Assembly: GCA_016716125.1 (NCBI GenBank)
Contig: JADJWZ010000017.1
Location: 1-58,746 of the forward strand
Length of the DNA stretch: 58,746 bases
Reading direction: 5' to 3'
DNA from: Ignavibacteria bacterium
GTDB taxonomy: Bacteria; Bacteroidota; Ignavibacteria; Tepidaquicellales; Tepidaquicellaceae
The notes under the pieces were generated by a model. The model did not search any database. It saw only the letters and a program-made list of their open reading frames with translations, and was not told the DNA's origin. Shown piece after piece: positions 9,496 to 19,411 of this stretch. Every line of letters starts with the position of its first letter. Positions within the stretch are counted from its first letter, which is position 1. The translations under genes and the position numbers were made by a program.

Positions 9496-10482
9496 ATGTA
9501 CGGTGGCGGATATATTTTTGAAGAATCAAAGAACGGAAAATCAGAAGCTGAAGATACAGAAAAGCTTGAAAGATTTGAATCAAAGATCGCAGCAGGGGAG
9601 AAGATAGAACCATCAGACTGGATGCCGGCAGAATACAGAAAGCAGCTTATAAGAATGATAGAGCAGCACGCTCATTCCGAAATTATCGGAGCGTTACCCG
9701 AAGGTACATGGATTACACGCGCGCCGGGATTCAGAAGAAAGCTCGCTCTTATGGCGAAAGTTCAGGATGAAGTCGGACATGCGCAGCTTCTTTACAGCGC
9801 TGCAGAAACATTAGGCAAACCTCGCGAAGATATGATAAACGATCTCATCACAGGTAAATCAAAATATTCAAATGTATTTAATTACCCTGCCGTAACATGG
9901 GCTGACACTGCAATAATCGCTTGGCTGATAGACGCAGGCGCAATCATTAATCAGGTTGCAAATTCCAAAGGTTCTTACGGTCCATACTGCAGAGCGCTTG
10001 AGAGAATATGCGTTGAAGAATCCTTTCATCTGAAATACGGACATGATAATGTTGTATTTCTTGCAACGGGCACGCCAAAGCAGAGAGAGATGGTACAGGA
10101 AGCATTGATCAGATGGTGGCCGCCGATAATGCATTTCTTCGGACCGTCGGATAAAATTTCCGTTCATACCGAGACATTAATGAGATGGAAAGTTAAAATG
10201 GCTTCAAATGACGACATGCGTCAGAAATTTCTTGATATGTATGTTCCGAAGATATGGGAGCTTGGTCTTACTATTCCCGATCCGCTTTTAAAGAAGAATG
10301 AAACTACCGGACAATGGGTATACACAGAACCTGACTGGCAGGAATTTAAAAAAGTAATTAATGGTGACGGTCCGTGTAATAAAGAAAGATTAGCAGTCAG
10401 AAGAAATGCTGAAGAAAAAGGAGAATGGGTGAGACGGGCTTTGCAGAGAAAAGATGAACGTTATACTGTTCCTCTTGCTTAA
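9496..10482 (+). CDS. paaA: 1,2-phenylacetyl-CoA epoxidase subunit PaaA
   Basis: Catalytic diiron subunit of the multicomponent monooxygenase that converts phenylacetyl-CoA to its ring 1,2-epoxide, the committing step of the aerobic hybrid pathway. The 328-residue product carries both carboxylate/His iron-ligand regions: KVQDEVGHAQLLY (residues ~95-107) and CVEESFHLKYGHDN (~172-185). The C-terminus is conserved. It begins the paaABCD run, with 51 bases before paaB. The 215-base AT-rich gap upstream (9281-9495) is the likely promoter region, but no clear operator is visible. Neither paaE (reductase) nor paaG/Z/K is in this window. Confidence 0.96.
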   Translation: MYGGGYIFEESKNGKSEAEDTEKLERFESKIAAGEKIEPSDWMPAEYRKQLIRMIEQHAHSEIIGALPEGTWITRAPGFRRKLALMAKVQDEVGHAQLLYSAAETLGKPREDMINDLITGKSKYSNVFNYPAVTWADTAIIAWLIDAGAIINQVANSKGSYGPYCRALERICVEESFHLKYGHDNVVFLATGTPKQREMVQEALIRWWPPIMHFFGPSDKISVHTETLMRWKVKMASNDDMRQKFLDMYVPKIWELGLTIPDPLLKKNETTGQWVYTEPDWQEFKKVINGDGPCNKERLAVRRNAEEKGEWVRRALQRKDERYTVPLA

Positions 10483-10533
10483 AAAAGAATTTCAGCATTT
10501 AAAATTTAAAATTAAAAATTTTTAATTTCTCAG

Positions 10534-10911
10534 ATGTCAATAAAATCAATTGATCCGAGAATAACCAGAGAAAATCTGTCAGAGGAGCCGGATCAAAATC
10601 CAATTAAAGAACTGAATCACTGGCAGACATATGAAGTCTTTCATCAGACTAAAAAAGGTGATCATCACATACATGTCGGTTCACTGCATGCGCCGAATGC
10701 TGAAATGGCATTGATACTTGCCAAGGAGCAGTATGCGAGAAGATATGAGTGCGTGAACATATGGGTTGTAAAGTCAGCGAATATATTTTCTTCAGATTAT
10801 GATGATGAAGATATTTTTGAGACAACGCCTGAAAAAATGTACCGTGAAGCGGGCGGTTATAAAGTAATGGAAAAAATAAATAAATATAAAAAAGAAAGGA
10901 AAGGCGTTTAA
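10534..10911 (+). CDS. paaB: 1,2-phenylacetyl-CoA epoxidase subunit PaaB
   Basis: Small structural subunit of the PaaABCE complex. The 125-residue product includes the family core WQTYEVFHQTKKGDHHIHVG (residues ~31-50), then AHNPEMAL-like HAPNAEMALILAKEQYARR, and VNIWVVKSANI. It runs slightly longer at the N-terminus than the shortest PaaB proteins. It is 51 bases after paaA and 3 bases before paaC, so it is translationally grouped with them. Confidence 0.94.
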   Translation: MSIKSIDPRITRENLSEEPDQNPIKELNHWQTYEVFHQTKKGDHHIHVGSLHAPNAEMALILAKEQYARRYECVNIWVVKSANIFSSDYDDEDIFETTPEKMYREAGGYKVMEKINKYKKERKGV

Positions 10912-10914
10912 TAC

Positions 10915-11697
10915 TTGAACGGGATAAAAGACTTTACTGAGATACAGACTGAAGCTGCAAAAAATCTATTATACAGACTTGCCGATGATCAGCTGATACT
11001 GGGACACAGAAATTCAGAATGGACGGGACTCGGTCCGATACTTGAAGAGGACATTGCATTTTCTTCAATGGCTCAGGATAAGCTCGGACATTCTCAGGCG
11101 TTATATCAACTGCTTCATAACATGGGTGAGAAAGATCCTGACACAATTGCATTTACAAGAAAAGTAAATGAATACAAATGCTGCCATCTGGTGGAATATC
11201 CGATAGGCGAATATGATTTCAGTCTTATGAGACATTTCCTTTTTGATATGTCGGAAGCGATCAGATTTAATATGCTGTCATCATCTTCATTCGAGCCGCT
11301 TGCAAAAATTGCTAAGAAGTTCAAAGGTGAATTAAAATATCATACAATGCACGCAGTCACCTGGATCAATCAGCTTAGCACAGGTTCAGGCGAAAGTCCT
11401 GACAGAATTCAGAAATCTCTTGATGTATGTTTTCCTCTTGCGCTCGGAATTTTTGAGCCGTCGGAATATGAAGAAACACTTATAAGTGAAAAGATATTTT
11501 TCGGAGAAAAAGCTTTACAGGAAAAATGGCTTGAAGCTGTAATTCCTGTTTTGAAAAATGCCGGATTAAAAATACCTGATATTGAAAATATAACTGCAGC
11601 TTACGGAGGAAGAGAAGGAATTCACACTGAATATCTTAAGCCATTGATTGATGAAATGACGGAAGTTTATAAAATTGATACCGGCGCAGAGTGGTAA
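10915..11697 (+). CDS. paaC: 1,2-phenylacetyl-CoA epoxidase subunit PaaC
   Basis: Non-catalytic ferritin-like partner of PaaA, needed to stabilise it. The 260-residue product contains LADDQLILGHRNSEWTGLGP (residues ~20-39), EEDIAFSSMAQDKLGHSQAL, and later FKGELKYHTMHAVTWINQL. These match the degenerate diiron fold of PaaC. The start is TTG at 10915, directly after paaB; the spacing supports translational coupling. The length is normal. Confidence 0.95.
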   Translation: MNGIKDFTEIQTEAAKNLLYRLADDQLILGHRNSEWTGLGPILEEDIAFSSMAQDKLGHSQALYQLLHNMGEKDPDTIAFTRKVNEYKCCHLVEYPIGEYDFSLMRHFLFDMSEAIRFNMLSSSSFEPLAKIAKKFKGELKYHTMHAVTWINQLSTGSGESPDRIQKSLDVCFPLALGIFEPSEYEETLISEKIFFGEKALQEKWLEAVIPVLKNAGLKIPDIENITAAYGGREGIHTEYLKPLIDEMTEVYKIDTGAEW

Positions 11698-11743
11698 CAG
11701 AAATTGTTTGTTAAGATTTAAGAATGTTTATAAAAAGAAAATT

Positions 11744-12241
11744 ATGAAGGTAAAATATAAGATAGATGAAAATACAGTCCGCGAAAAATTACATGAAGTA
11801 ATGGATCCGGAGATCCCGAAAATATCCGTAGTGGATCTCGGTGTCATTACAGGCATTAATATAGATGATGAAAACAATGTCAGCATTACAATGACGCCGA
11901 CATTTGCAGGATGCCCGGCAATTGAGTATATGAAAAATGATATAGTCGAAAAATTATCAACGCTTGAAGTCAGAGATGTAAAAGTAGATGTGAACTATGA
12001 CGTCCAGTGGAATTCGAATATGATAACGGATAAGGGAAGGGAAATGCTTAAGGAATCCGGATTTGCGTTACCTGGAAAGCACAACGGGCTTGTACAAATC
12101 GAACTTCTGCAAAATGTAGAATGTCCATTCTGCGGAAGTAAAAACACAGATCTAAGATCCACCTTCGGACCAACACAATGCAGGGCAATTCATTACTGCA
12201 ATAATTGTCTGCAGTCATTTGAACAGTTTAAACCAGTCTAA
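11744..12241 (+). CDS. paaD: PaaD, iron-sulfur cluster assembly factor for phenylacetyl-CoA epoxidase
   Basis: MIP18/DUF59-family protein thought to help load the Fe-S cluster of PaaE. I place the start at ATG 11744 rather than an in-frame TTG at 11675, because the shorter form begins at the conserved domain and does not overlap paaC. The 165-residue product has the DUF59 core (MDPEIPKISVVDLGVI, then PTFAGCPAI) and a C-terminal zinc-ribbon-like Cys set (CPFCGSKNTDL ... QCRAIHYCNNC) typical of PaaD. It closes the paaABCD operon. Confidence 0.92.
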   Translation: MKVKYKIDENTVREKLHEVMDPEIPKISVVDLGVITGINIDDENNVSITMTPTFAGCPAIEYMKNDIVEKLSTLEVRDVKVDVNYDVQWNSNMITDKGREMLKESGFALPGKHNGLVQIELLQNVECPFCGSKNTDLRSTFGPTQCRAIHYCNNCLQSFEQFKPV

Positions 12242-12394
12242 GTAAATTTCAAAAAGTATATCACGGGAAGTATTTCAAACAAACTTTCATTAGAGAATTT
12301 GCTAAAAATGTTTTGCAAATTTTTGAACAGAAACATCTCAATAGACACTGAACTTGTTTTTTATTTTAATTAAATTGACCAAAATAAATTTATA

Positions 12395-15300
12395 ATGAAA
12401 TTAGAAGATTTAACTGCGGAACAGCAGGAAAAGATATCGGAATTCGGAGTGAATACATGGTATGTGCTCGAATTACTTTCTCAATATAAATCTGATCCGG
12501 ATTCAGTCAGTGATAAATGGAAAGAACTTTTTAAAGATTTCAATACGGATAGCGCTAACGGTTATGATAAAAGCTCTGAAACAGGAAAGAAGGAGCAGGC
12601 TAAAAATTCCGGGAATTCACAACCGGTCAATATTCCTCTTCCCGGAGAAAATGAAGAAGCGCAGATCATCAGAGGTGTAGGCGCGAAGATCATTGAAAAT
12701 ATGGACGCCAGTCTGACAATACCTACAGCAACTACATTCAGGACAATCCCGGTAAAAGTACTTGAAGAAAACAGAAGGATCATCAATGATTTTTTAAAAA
12801 ATAAGAACCGCGGCAAGATATCATATACACATCTTATAGGCTGGGCGATTGTAAAAGGTATCAGCATTGTTCCGGTGATGAATAATTCATATACCATTAT
12901 AAACGGAGAACCAAATTTTGTAAAAAAACAGGATATAAATCTTGGTCTGGCAGTCGACCTTGAAAAGAAAGACGGAAGCCGTTCGCTGATAGTACCGAAT
13001 ATCAAGAAAGCCAATAGGATGAATTTTCCTGAATTCTTTAAGGCATATAATGATATAATAGACAGATCAAGAAAAATAAAATTGAGATACAGGATTTTCC
13101 AGGGTACATCAATTACATTAACAAATCCGGGAACGATTGGTACTGTTGCTTCAACGCCGCGGCTGATGTTAGGACAGGGCGCGATCATTGCTACAGGAGC
13201 AATAGACTATCCGGCGGAATATCAGGCGGTAACAAGAGAGATCATTACAACTCTCGGGATCAGTAAGATAATGAATATTACAAGTACTTATGATCACAGG
13301 ATAATACAGGGTGCTGAGTCGGGATTGTTTTTGAAAGAGATGAGCGGACTTTTAAGAGGTGATAATAATTTTTACGAAGAAATATTCGAAGATCTGGGAA
13401 TTCCCATGAGTCCTGTAAAATGGTATTTAGATAAAACTCCGGAAGATCTCTGCAAGATCGATAATCTTGAGGAGATCGAGAGACAGGCAAAGGCAATTCA
13501 GCTTATAAATATGTACAGAGTAAGAGGTCATTTACTTGCCAATCTGGATCCGCTGTATCTGAAAGTTCAGTACCATCCTGAACTTGATCCGTCGAACTAC
13601 GGATTTACAGTCTGGGATTATGACAGGGAATTCATTACAGACGGACTCGGAGGATTGAGAACTGCAACTTTGAGAAAGATACTTGAAATTCTTCATCAGA
13701 CTTACTGCAACAAGATCGGAGTTGAATACAGGCACATTCAGGATCCGGAACAGAAAAAATGGCTGCAGGAAAAAATGGAGCCAAACAGAAATCAGCCTGT
13801 ATTTTCAACTGAAGAGAAAAGACATATCCTGTTTAAAATTTCCGAGGCGGAAAATTTTGAAAAATTTATTGATAAAAAGTATATAGGTCATAAAAGATTT
13901 TCGCTTGAAGGCTCTGAAACGATCATCGCCACTCTTGATCATCTTTTATCAATTGCTGCGGACTACGATGTAGAAGAAATGGTTTTGGGGATGGCTCACA
14001 GAGGAAGACTTAATGTGCTTGCAAACATTATCGGAAAATCCATGTCAGCAATTTTCTCGGAGTTTGAAGGATATATAGATCCTAAATCTTCACTTGGCTC
14101 GGGAGATGTAAAATATCATTTAGGAGCATCGGGAGAATATCAGACATTTCATGATAAAAAAATTAAAGTATCAGTTGCGTCAAATCCCTCACATCTTGAA
14201 TTTGTAAATCCTGTAGTGGAAGGAATTGTAAGGGCAAAGCAGATGAGGATGAAAGATCTTGAAAGAAATAAGATCATTCCGGTATTGATTCACGGTGATG
14301 CAGCGGTAGCCGGAGAGGGTATTGTCGCAGAGACTCTTAATCTTTCACAGCTACACGGATATAAGACCGGAGGTACTGTTCATATAATTATAAATAATCA
14401 GATTGGTTTTACAACTTCACCTATAGACGCAAGGTCATCAGTATATGCGTCGGATGTAGCAAAGATGATACAGGCGCCGATCTTTCATGTAAACGGTGAT
14501 GATCCTGAAGCGACAATGTTTGTTACAAAGCTTGCATTTGAATACAGAATGAAATTCAATAAGGATGTATTCATTGATGTATTCGGATACAGAAGATTAG
14601 GTCATAATGAAGCTGATGAGCCTGCATTTACTCAGCCGATAATGTACAGAACAATCCGAAGCCATCCTTCTATAAAAGAAATTTATACAGAGAAACTGCT
14701 TTCGGAAAAAATAATTACACCGGAAGAAATTGAATTATCGGAAAAGATAATTTATGACAAAATGAGCGAAGGTCATGAGATAGTTCAAAAGTTTAAAACG
14801 GATATTCCGCTTGCAGTTACAAAGGAAGAGATACTTAAAGTTGAATCGAATTACGATACATTTGTACCGATTGAAAAATTAAATGAAATTGTAAAAGCAA
14901 TTACATATATACCCGAAGATTTTCATTTACATCCGAAGTTAAGAAAATTTATTGAATCAAGAAAAGAGTTTCTTGATAAAGACATTGATGTAGACTGGGC
15001 GTTTGCGGAATCGCTAGCTTACGGTAGTCTGCTGCAGGAGGGAATTCCAGTGCGTCTTAGCGGACAGGACAGTTCGCGCGGAACATTTTCACAGAGACAT
15101 ATTGTACTCACGGATTCTGAAAACGGGAATGAAATAATTCCATTAAACAATGTAGCGCCTGAGAAAGCTCTGATAGAGCCGCTTGACAGTCTGTTATCGG
15201 AAGCTGCTGTTCTCGGGTTTGAATACGGATATTCGACAGCAGATCCGATCACACTTGTACTTTGGGAAGCGCAGTTCGGAGATTTTGTAAATGCGGCTCA

Positions 15301-16045
15301 GGTAATAATTGATAATTTTATTGCAAGCTCATATACAAAATGGGGACTTCCGAATAATATAGTTTTACTTCTGCCGCATGCACAGGAAGGACAGGGACCG
15401 GAACATTCCAGCGCGAGAGTCGAGAGATTCCTTACCATCTGCGCCGATGACAGTATGATAGTCTGCAATGTTACTACTTCGTCACAGTATTTTCATTTGC
15501 TGAGAAAGCAAACCAAGCACAGAAAAAGAAGACCACTGGTAATACTTACGCCGAAAAGTCTTCTCAGATTACCTGAGGCTAAATCTGTCAAGAGTGATTT
15601 TACATCAGGAAAATTTATGGAGATAATAGATGACACTCCTGAAGATAAATCAAAGATAAAAAGCGTAATAATAACGAGCGGTAAAATATATTATGATCTG
15701 AGAAAATATCAGATAGAGAATGATCATTTTGAAACGGCAATAGTGAGACTTGAACAGTATTATCCATATAAGAGTGAAGTCATGAAAGAGATCCTTTCAT
15801 CATATAAGAAAGCGTCAAAGGTAATCTGGGTACAGGAAGAACCGAGGAATATGGGAGCATGGAATTTTCTTGCAATACTATTACAGAATAATCTGTCAAA
15901 GTGGCAGAAGCTGTATTGTGTAAGCAGGAAGGAAAGTTCAAGTCCTGCAGAAGGTTCATTGACGAAATATAATGAGAGTCAGGCGGAAATTTTATGGTGC
16001 GCATTTTCGGATGAAATGAAACAGGTATTTGAATTTGACAGATAA
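12395..16045 (+). CDS. kgd: Fused 2-oxoglutarate dehydrogenase E2-E1 (Kgd/SucA multifunctional type)
   Basis: The 1216-residue protein has three parts. Residues 1-45 match the E1 N-terminal segment (FGVNTWYVLELLSQYKSDP). Residues ~85-330 are an E2 acyltransferase catalytic domain ending in STYDHRIIQGAESG, with no lipoyl domain. The remainder is the thiamine-diphosphate E1 dehydrogenase (GMAHRGRLNVLANI, GDAAVAGEGIV, IIINNQIGFTT, GHNEADEPAFTQP). This is the layout of mycobacterial Kgd. It would act in the TCA cycle with an E3 lipoamide dehydrogenase and a lipoyl carrier encoded elsewhere. It lies 153 bases downstream of paaD, whose pathway ends in acetyl- and succinyl-CoA. Confidence 0.94.
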   Translation: MKLEDLTAEQQEKISEFGVNTWYVLELLSQYKSDPDSVSDKWKELFKDFNTDSANGYDKSSETGKKEQAKNSGNSQPVNIPLPGENEEAQIIRGVGAKIIENMDASLTIPTATTFRTIPVKVLEENRRIINDFLKNKNRGKISYTHLIGWAIVKGISIVPVMNNSYTIINGEPNFVKKQDINLGLAVDLEKKDGSRSLIVPNIKKANRMNFPEFFKAYNDIIDRSRKIKLRYRIFQGTSITLTNPGTIGTVASTPRLMLGQGAIIATGAIDYPAEYQAVTREIITTLGISKIMNITSTYDHRIIQGAESGLFLKEMSGLLRGDNNFYEEIFEDLGIPMSPVKWYLDKTPEDLCKIDNLEEIERQAKAIQLINMYRVRGHLLANLDPLYLKVQYHPELDPSNYGFTVWDYDREFITDGLGGLRTATLRKILEILHQTYCNKIGVEYRHIQDPEQKKWLQEKMEPNRNQPVFSTEEKRHILFKISEAENFEKFIDKKYIGHKRFSLEGSETIIATLDHLLSIAADYDVEEMVLGMAHRGRLNVLANIIGKSMSAIFSEFEGYIDPKSSLGSGDVKYHLGASGEYQTFHDKKIKVSVASNPSHLEFVNPVVEGIVRAKQMRMKDLERNKIIPVLIHGDAAVAGEGIVAETLNLSQLHGYKTGGTVHIIINNQIGFTTSPIDARSSVYASDVAKMIQAPIFHVNGDDPEATMFVTKLAFEYRMKFNKDVFIDVFGYRRLGHNEADEPAFTQPIMYRTIRSHPSIKEIYTEKLLSEKIITPEEIELSEKIIYDKMSEGHEIVQKFKTDIPLAVTKEEILKVESNYDTFVPIEKLNEIVKAITYIPEDFHLHPKLRKFIESRKEFLDKDIDVDWAFAESLAYGSLLQEGIPVRLSGQDSSRGTFSQRHIVLTDSENGNEIIPLNNVAPEKALIEPLDSLLSEAAVLGFEYGYSTADPITLVLWEAQFGDFVNAAQVIIDNFIASSYTKWGLPNNIVLLLPHAQEGQGPEHSSARVERFLTICADDSMIVCNVTTSSQYFHLLRKQTKHRKRRPLVILTPKSLLRLPEAKSVKSDFTSGKFMEIIDDTPEDKSKIKSVIITSGKIYYDLRKYQIENDHFETAIVRLEQYYPYKSEVMKEILSSYKKASKVIWVQEEPRNMGAWNFLAILLQNNLSKWQKLYCVSRKESSSPAEGSLTKYNESQAEILWCAFSDEMKQVFEFDR

Positions 16046-16102
16046 GTGAAAGTATTTTATAAATTGAATGCGTCATTAGATTTGAGATCAGGCGGCAGGA
16101 GC

Positions 16103-16167
16103 AAAACCTGACAGGTCTGTCCTGTATACGAAAGCAAGATCTTAACTCTGACAAACCTGTCAGGTTT
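16103..16167. repeat. AACCTGACAGGT inverted repeat between convergent genes
   Basis: AAACCTGACAGGTCTGTC (from 16103) and CTGACAAACCTGTCAGGTTT (to 16167) are inverted copies, and each half is itself nearly palindromic (AACCTGACAGGTT). It sits between the convergent kgd and selU genes and could serve as a bidirectional terminator, though it lacks a clear T-run. Confidence 0.6.
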
Positions 16168-16207
16168 AGTTAGAAAAAACCATACCCGAATCTATAAGAG
16201 CCAACGC

Positions 16208-17414
16208 TTATTTATCACCGCTAATTTCTTTCACATAAAATTCTTCCAGCTCCGCTGAAGCTTTCTCAATATCATCCGAATTAATTTCCCTAACCGGAAT
16301 TTTCTTTTTCTCACGGTATCGTTTGTCATAATAATCCTTTATCATTATCTCCGTAAAATCACTTACATTCCCGGTCTCTAATTTTAAGATCAGATCATCA
16401 AATAGAATTTTGCTAAGCTGCTGTCTGAAAAAATTTTCCTTTGTGTGGAAAAGTTCTAGCATCAGTTTAACCCCTTCATCTCTGTCAGAGAAATAATCTT
16501 TAATGATCCTGTTGATCCGGTGTTCAAGTGATCCGGTTAACTTTACTGTCTTAGCTGCTTCCATCTTTCTGTAAATGTTTTCCGGAACATTAAATTTCCC
16601 GACCCGCTTACTCTCGCTTTCTATTAAAAACGGGTAAACGGGATTATCATGAACGGAATATTCAGAATTATTTAATCTTATCTGAGCGTAAATATTGTTT
16701 TCAAATTCAGTCTGTCCTGATACTTTCTTAATCCCTTTTATTTCATAAGGAATATGACCAAGCAGACTTGAAAAATGTTTCGCAGCATTTTCAAGATCTA
16801 TTACCGGAAGTTTGTCTGAAACTGATTTCAGCAGATCAGTTTTTCCGCAGCCGGTCAGACCGGATATTTCTATCAGATCAAACGTAAAAGTTTCAGCCGT
16901 CAGAGTTTTGTTTACTTCTTTTCTGAAAGATTTAATTCCGCCGGATATAACTTTTGATCTGTATCCCAGATCTGAGATCATTTTGGAAAGATATGAACTT
17001 CTTCCTCCGCCTCTCCAGCAGTTTATTATTATCTGTTTTTTTCTCTGCGTTATTTTCTTCAAGGAATTTCTTTAACAAATTTATTTTAGGTTCAGCAAAT
17101 TCAACTGCAAGCTTTATTGCTGCAGACTGAGAGTATTTTTTATATACCAATCCTACATTGTGTCTCTCTTCATTGGTCAGCACAGGGAAGTTTATTGCAT
17201 GAGGTATGGATGTTTCCGAAAATTCTTTTTCCGATCTTGCATCAATTAAAAGAATTTTTTCCGGATCTTCTCTGAGAAGATTAAGAAGTTCTTCAATTGA
17301 AAAAGACATTATCTTATATTCGCTTAATATTTCTTTAAGTGAAATAATTTTTTCATTTTTATAAGATAAAACTAATTCGAATAATTCTTTGCTGTTTAAC
17401 TCATTTAAATTCAA
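16208..17414 (-). CDS. selU: tRNA 2-selenouridine synthase (SelU/MnmH), one frameshift
   Basis: Replaces sulfur with selenium at the wobble 2-thiouridine of certain tRNAs, using selenophosphate. The N-terminal rhodanese domain includes ILLIDARSEKEFSETSIPHA and the catalytic-Cys signature INCWRGGGRSSYLS. The C-terminal P-loop domain begins ISGLTGCGKTDLL. The frame breaks at the T7 run 17036-17042. With six bases the protein reads EKKQIIINCWRGGG without interruption (~401 residues). As printed it appears as two overlapping pieces (16932-17414 and 16208-17062). selD, which makes its selenium donor, lies 15 bases upstream on the same strand, strongly supporting the assignment. Confidence 0.92.
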
Positions 17415-17429
17415 TTCGCTACCGCCGAT

Positions 17430-18491
17430 TCATTCGTAGTTGAAAATTACTGTTCCTTCTTTATGCTTATCCGAACTCTCCAAAACCTCACCTACTATTG
17501 CAGCAAAAATATCTCCGCGTTTATGAAGCTCAAGCAGCAGTATGTTTGCCTGTTCTTTAGGTACAGTGATCAGAAGTCCCCCGGAGGTTTGCGGATCATA
17601 GAGAATATGTTCTTTTATTATATTTATTTCTCCTTCGCTTACAGTATTATCCTTTGTATATTCTCTGTTAGACTTGTCACCGCGTGTTAATAATTTTTCA
17701 CCGACGGCATGCTCTGTCCCGGGAAAAACCGGAAGATCATTTACATTAAATTTTAAAACCGACTTACTCGCAATTGCCATCTGCATAGAATGTCCGGCTA
17801 ATCCGAATCCTGTAATGTCTGTGCAGCCGTTTGCATTAAAAGCATTCATGCATTCTGAGGCATCCTTATTAAGTCTGGTCATTGATGAAATTAACTGCTC
17901 ATATATCTTCTCATCTAATTCCCCGAACTTTATCACATTATTCAGGATACCTGTGCCGAGCGGCTTTGTTAGTATAAGCGTATCTCCCGGCTCCGCGCAG
18001 TTATTTCCTTTGATCTCATCAGGATGTATCTTTCCGGTTACTGCAAGTCCATACACTATATTAGTTATATCAATAGAATGTCCTCCGATTATTACAGCGC
18101 CTGACTCTTTTATTTTATCAGCTCCGCCTCTCAGTATTTCTTTTAGAATTGAAAGATCTTCCTTTTGAGGAAATGCAAGTATATTCAATGCGCAGACCGG
18201 AACACCTCCCATAGCATACACATCGCTTAATGCGTTAGTAGCTGCTATCATTCCGAAAGTATAAGGATCGTCCACTACCGGCGTAAAAAAATCAGTAGTC
18301 TGAATCAGCGCCGTGTCTTCTGAAATTTTATAAACTCCTGCATCATCTTTGCCTTCAAATCCGACAAGTACATTTTCATTTGTTTCCCACTTTATGTCTT
18401 TAAGCGCTTTTGAAAGTATATCTGGAAATATCTTTGCCGCGCATCCGGCTGAAGTTACCATTTGTGTTAATCTTACTTTGTCTTTTATCAT
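17430..18491 (-). CDS. selD: Selenide, water dikinase (selenophosphate synthase)
   Basis: Makes selenophosphate from selenide and ATP. I choose the ATG at 18491 (MIKDKVRLTQMV), because the family begins just before the RLTQ motif; an in-frame upstream start at 18545 adds an unconserved 18 residues. The catalytic segment reads SAGCAAK: the essential Cys and the Lys three residues on are present, and the second Cys of the usual GCGCK is Ala. Further motifs are QTTDFFTPVVDDPYTFG, GGHSI and TDITGFGLAGH. It is followed directly by selU. No selA, selB or tRNA-Sec is in the window, so here the selenium is most plausibly for tRNA modification. Confidence 0.95.
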   Translation of the reverse strand: MIKDKVRLTQMVTSAGCAAKIFPDILSKALKDIKWETNENVLVGFEGKDDAGVYKISEDTALIQTTDFFTPVVDDPYTFGMIAATNALSDVYAMGGVPVCALNILAFPQKEDLSILKEILRGGADKIKESGAVIIGGHSIDITNIVYGLAVTGKIHPDEIKGNNCAEPGDTLILTKPLGTGILNNVIKFGELDEKIYEQLISSMTRLNKDASECMNAFNANGCTDITGFGLAGHSMQMAIASKSVLKFNVNDLPVFPGTEHAVGEKLLTRGDKSNREYTKDNTVSEGEINIIKEHILYDPQTSGGLLITVPKEQANILLLELHKRGDIFAAIVGEVLESSDKHKEGTVIFNYE

Positions 18492-18560
18492 TTGAAATAA
18501 TTTGAAATAATTTATCTGAATTTTAAAATATTCTCCGGAGTACAAATGTAACTTTCCCGT

Positions 18561-19403
18561 TTATTTAATTGACTGCAGTGTTACATTTGTAATTTCAGAA
18601 AGATCTATATTTCCGATTTGAGCGCCGAATTCATTCATTACAAGTATATCTTTAATATAAATATCCCTTCGCTGAATACCTTCCTTAGAAAAGTAATCAG
18701 TGTAAATTAAATTTTCATCCGGACTTACATTGAAATAATACAGCCTGTTTATTTTCATACAGTAATAATTATTGCCGGAAATATTTATATTCTCAAATCC
18801 GGCGTATCTTTTTTTTATAATTAAAAACGGTCCCTGTTTTAAAATCCATTCAGCATTTACTTCCATAGGATACCTGATTACTTTAACCGGTGGATCGTCA
18901 AATGTAATTACAGAGTCGCTTCCCTGAAAATCATTTACCGCATTTTGAAGTATTTCATATACAGATGAATAATACATCCCGCCGTGAAAAAAATTTATAT
19001 TATTTCTGTAAGGTCCTAATCCCGATCCGTTCGACAAAAACGCTTTCCTTATTAATCCCGAATCTGCCTGATTAAAATATTCGCGTGTTACGGAAATATG
19101 ACCGTTGAAACTATATTCATTTCTAAAAATCCTTACTGTATCATCTGATAAAACAGTATCTTTTAAAAATGTTGAAATTCCATAACCAGTCACAGTATCC
19201 GTATTAAAATATTTCCTGATAGAATCCGGTCTGATATTTGTTATAACGTTTTTTGTTTTATAATACCAGTATGAATTTAATGAATAAGGATACTTGAAAT
19301 TATTATCCGGTTCTATATTATTCCCGTTTTGTGAATTATCGGAACATGAAGAATAAAATGCTGCAGAAAATAAAATCAGAAAATAAACTGCTGATCGGTT
19401 CAT
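18561..19403 (-). CDS. Putative lipoprotein of unknown function
   Basis: The 280-residue product starts with a lipoprotein signal (VYFLILFSAAFYSSC), with Cys at about residue 20 as the likely lipidation site, followed by an acidic, Asn-rich linker. The rest is beta-rich (for example SYWYYKTKNVI and KVIRYPMEVNAEWIL), reminiscent of secreted proteins that describe a time- or state-dependent measurement, but no domain is recognised. It lies 8 bases from the fumarylacetoacetase gene and 69 from selD, all on the same strand. A link to either neighbour is not evident. Confidence 0.7.
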   Translation of the reverse strand: MNRSAVYFLILFSAAFYSSCSDNSQNGNNIEPDNNFKYPYSLNSYWYYKTKNVITNIRPDSIRKYFNTDTVTGYGISTFLKDTVLSDDTVRIFRNEYSFNGHISVTREYFNQADSGLIRKAFLSNGSGLGPYRNNINFFHGGMYYSSVYEILQNAVNDFQGSDSVITFDDPPVKVIRYPMEVNAEWILKQGPFLIIKKRYAGFENINISGNNYYCMKINRLYYFNVSPDENLIYTDYFSKEGIQRRDIYIKDILVMNEFGAQIGNIDLSEITNVTLQSIK

Positions 19404-19411
19404 ATACTATA

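Noticed and set aside
12562..13188. 208-residue minus-strand frame inside kgd
   Set aside because: It is antisense to well-conserved E2-domain coding sequence and has no family features; it is a shadow.
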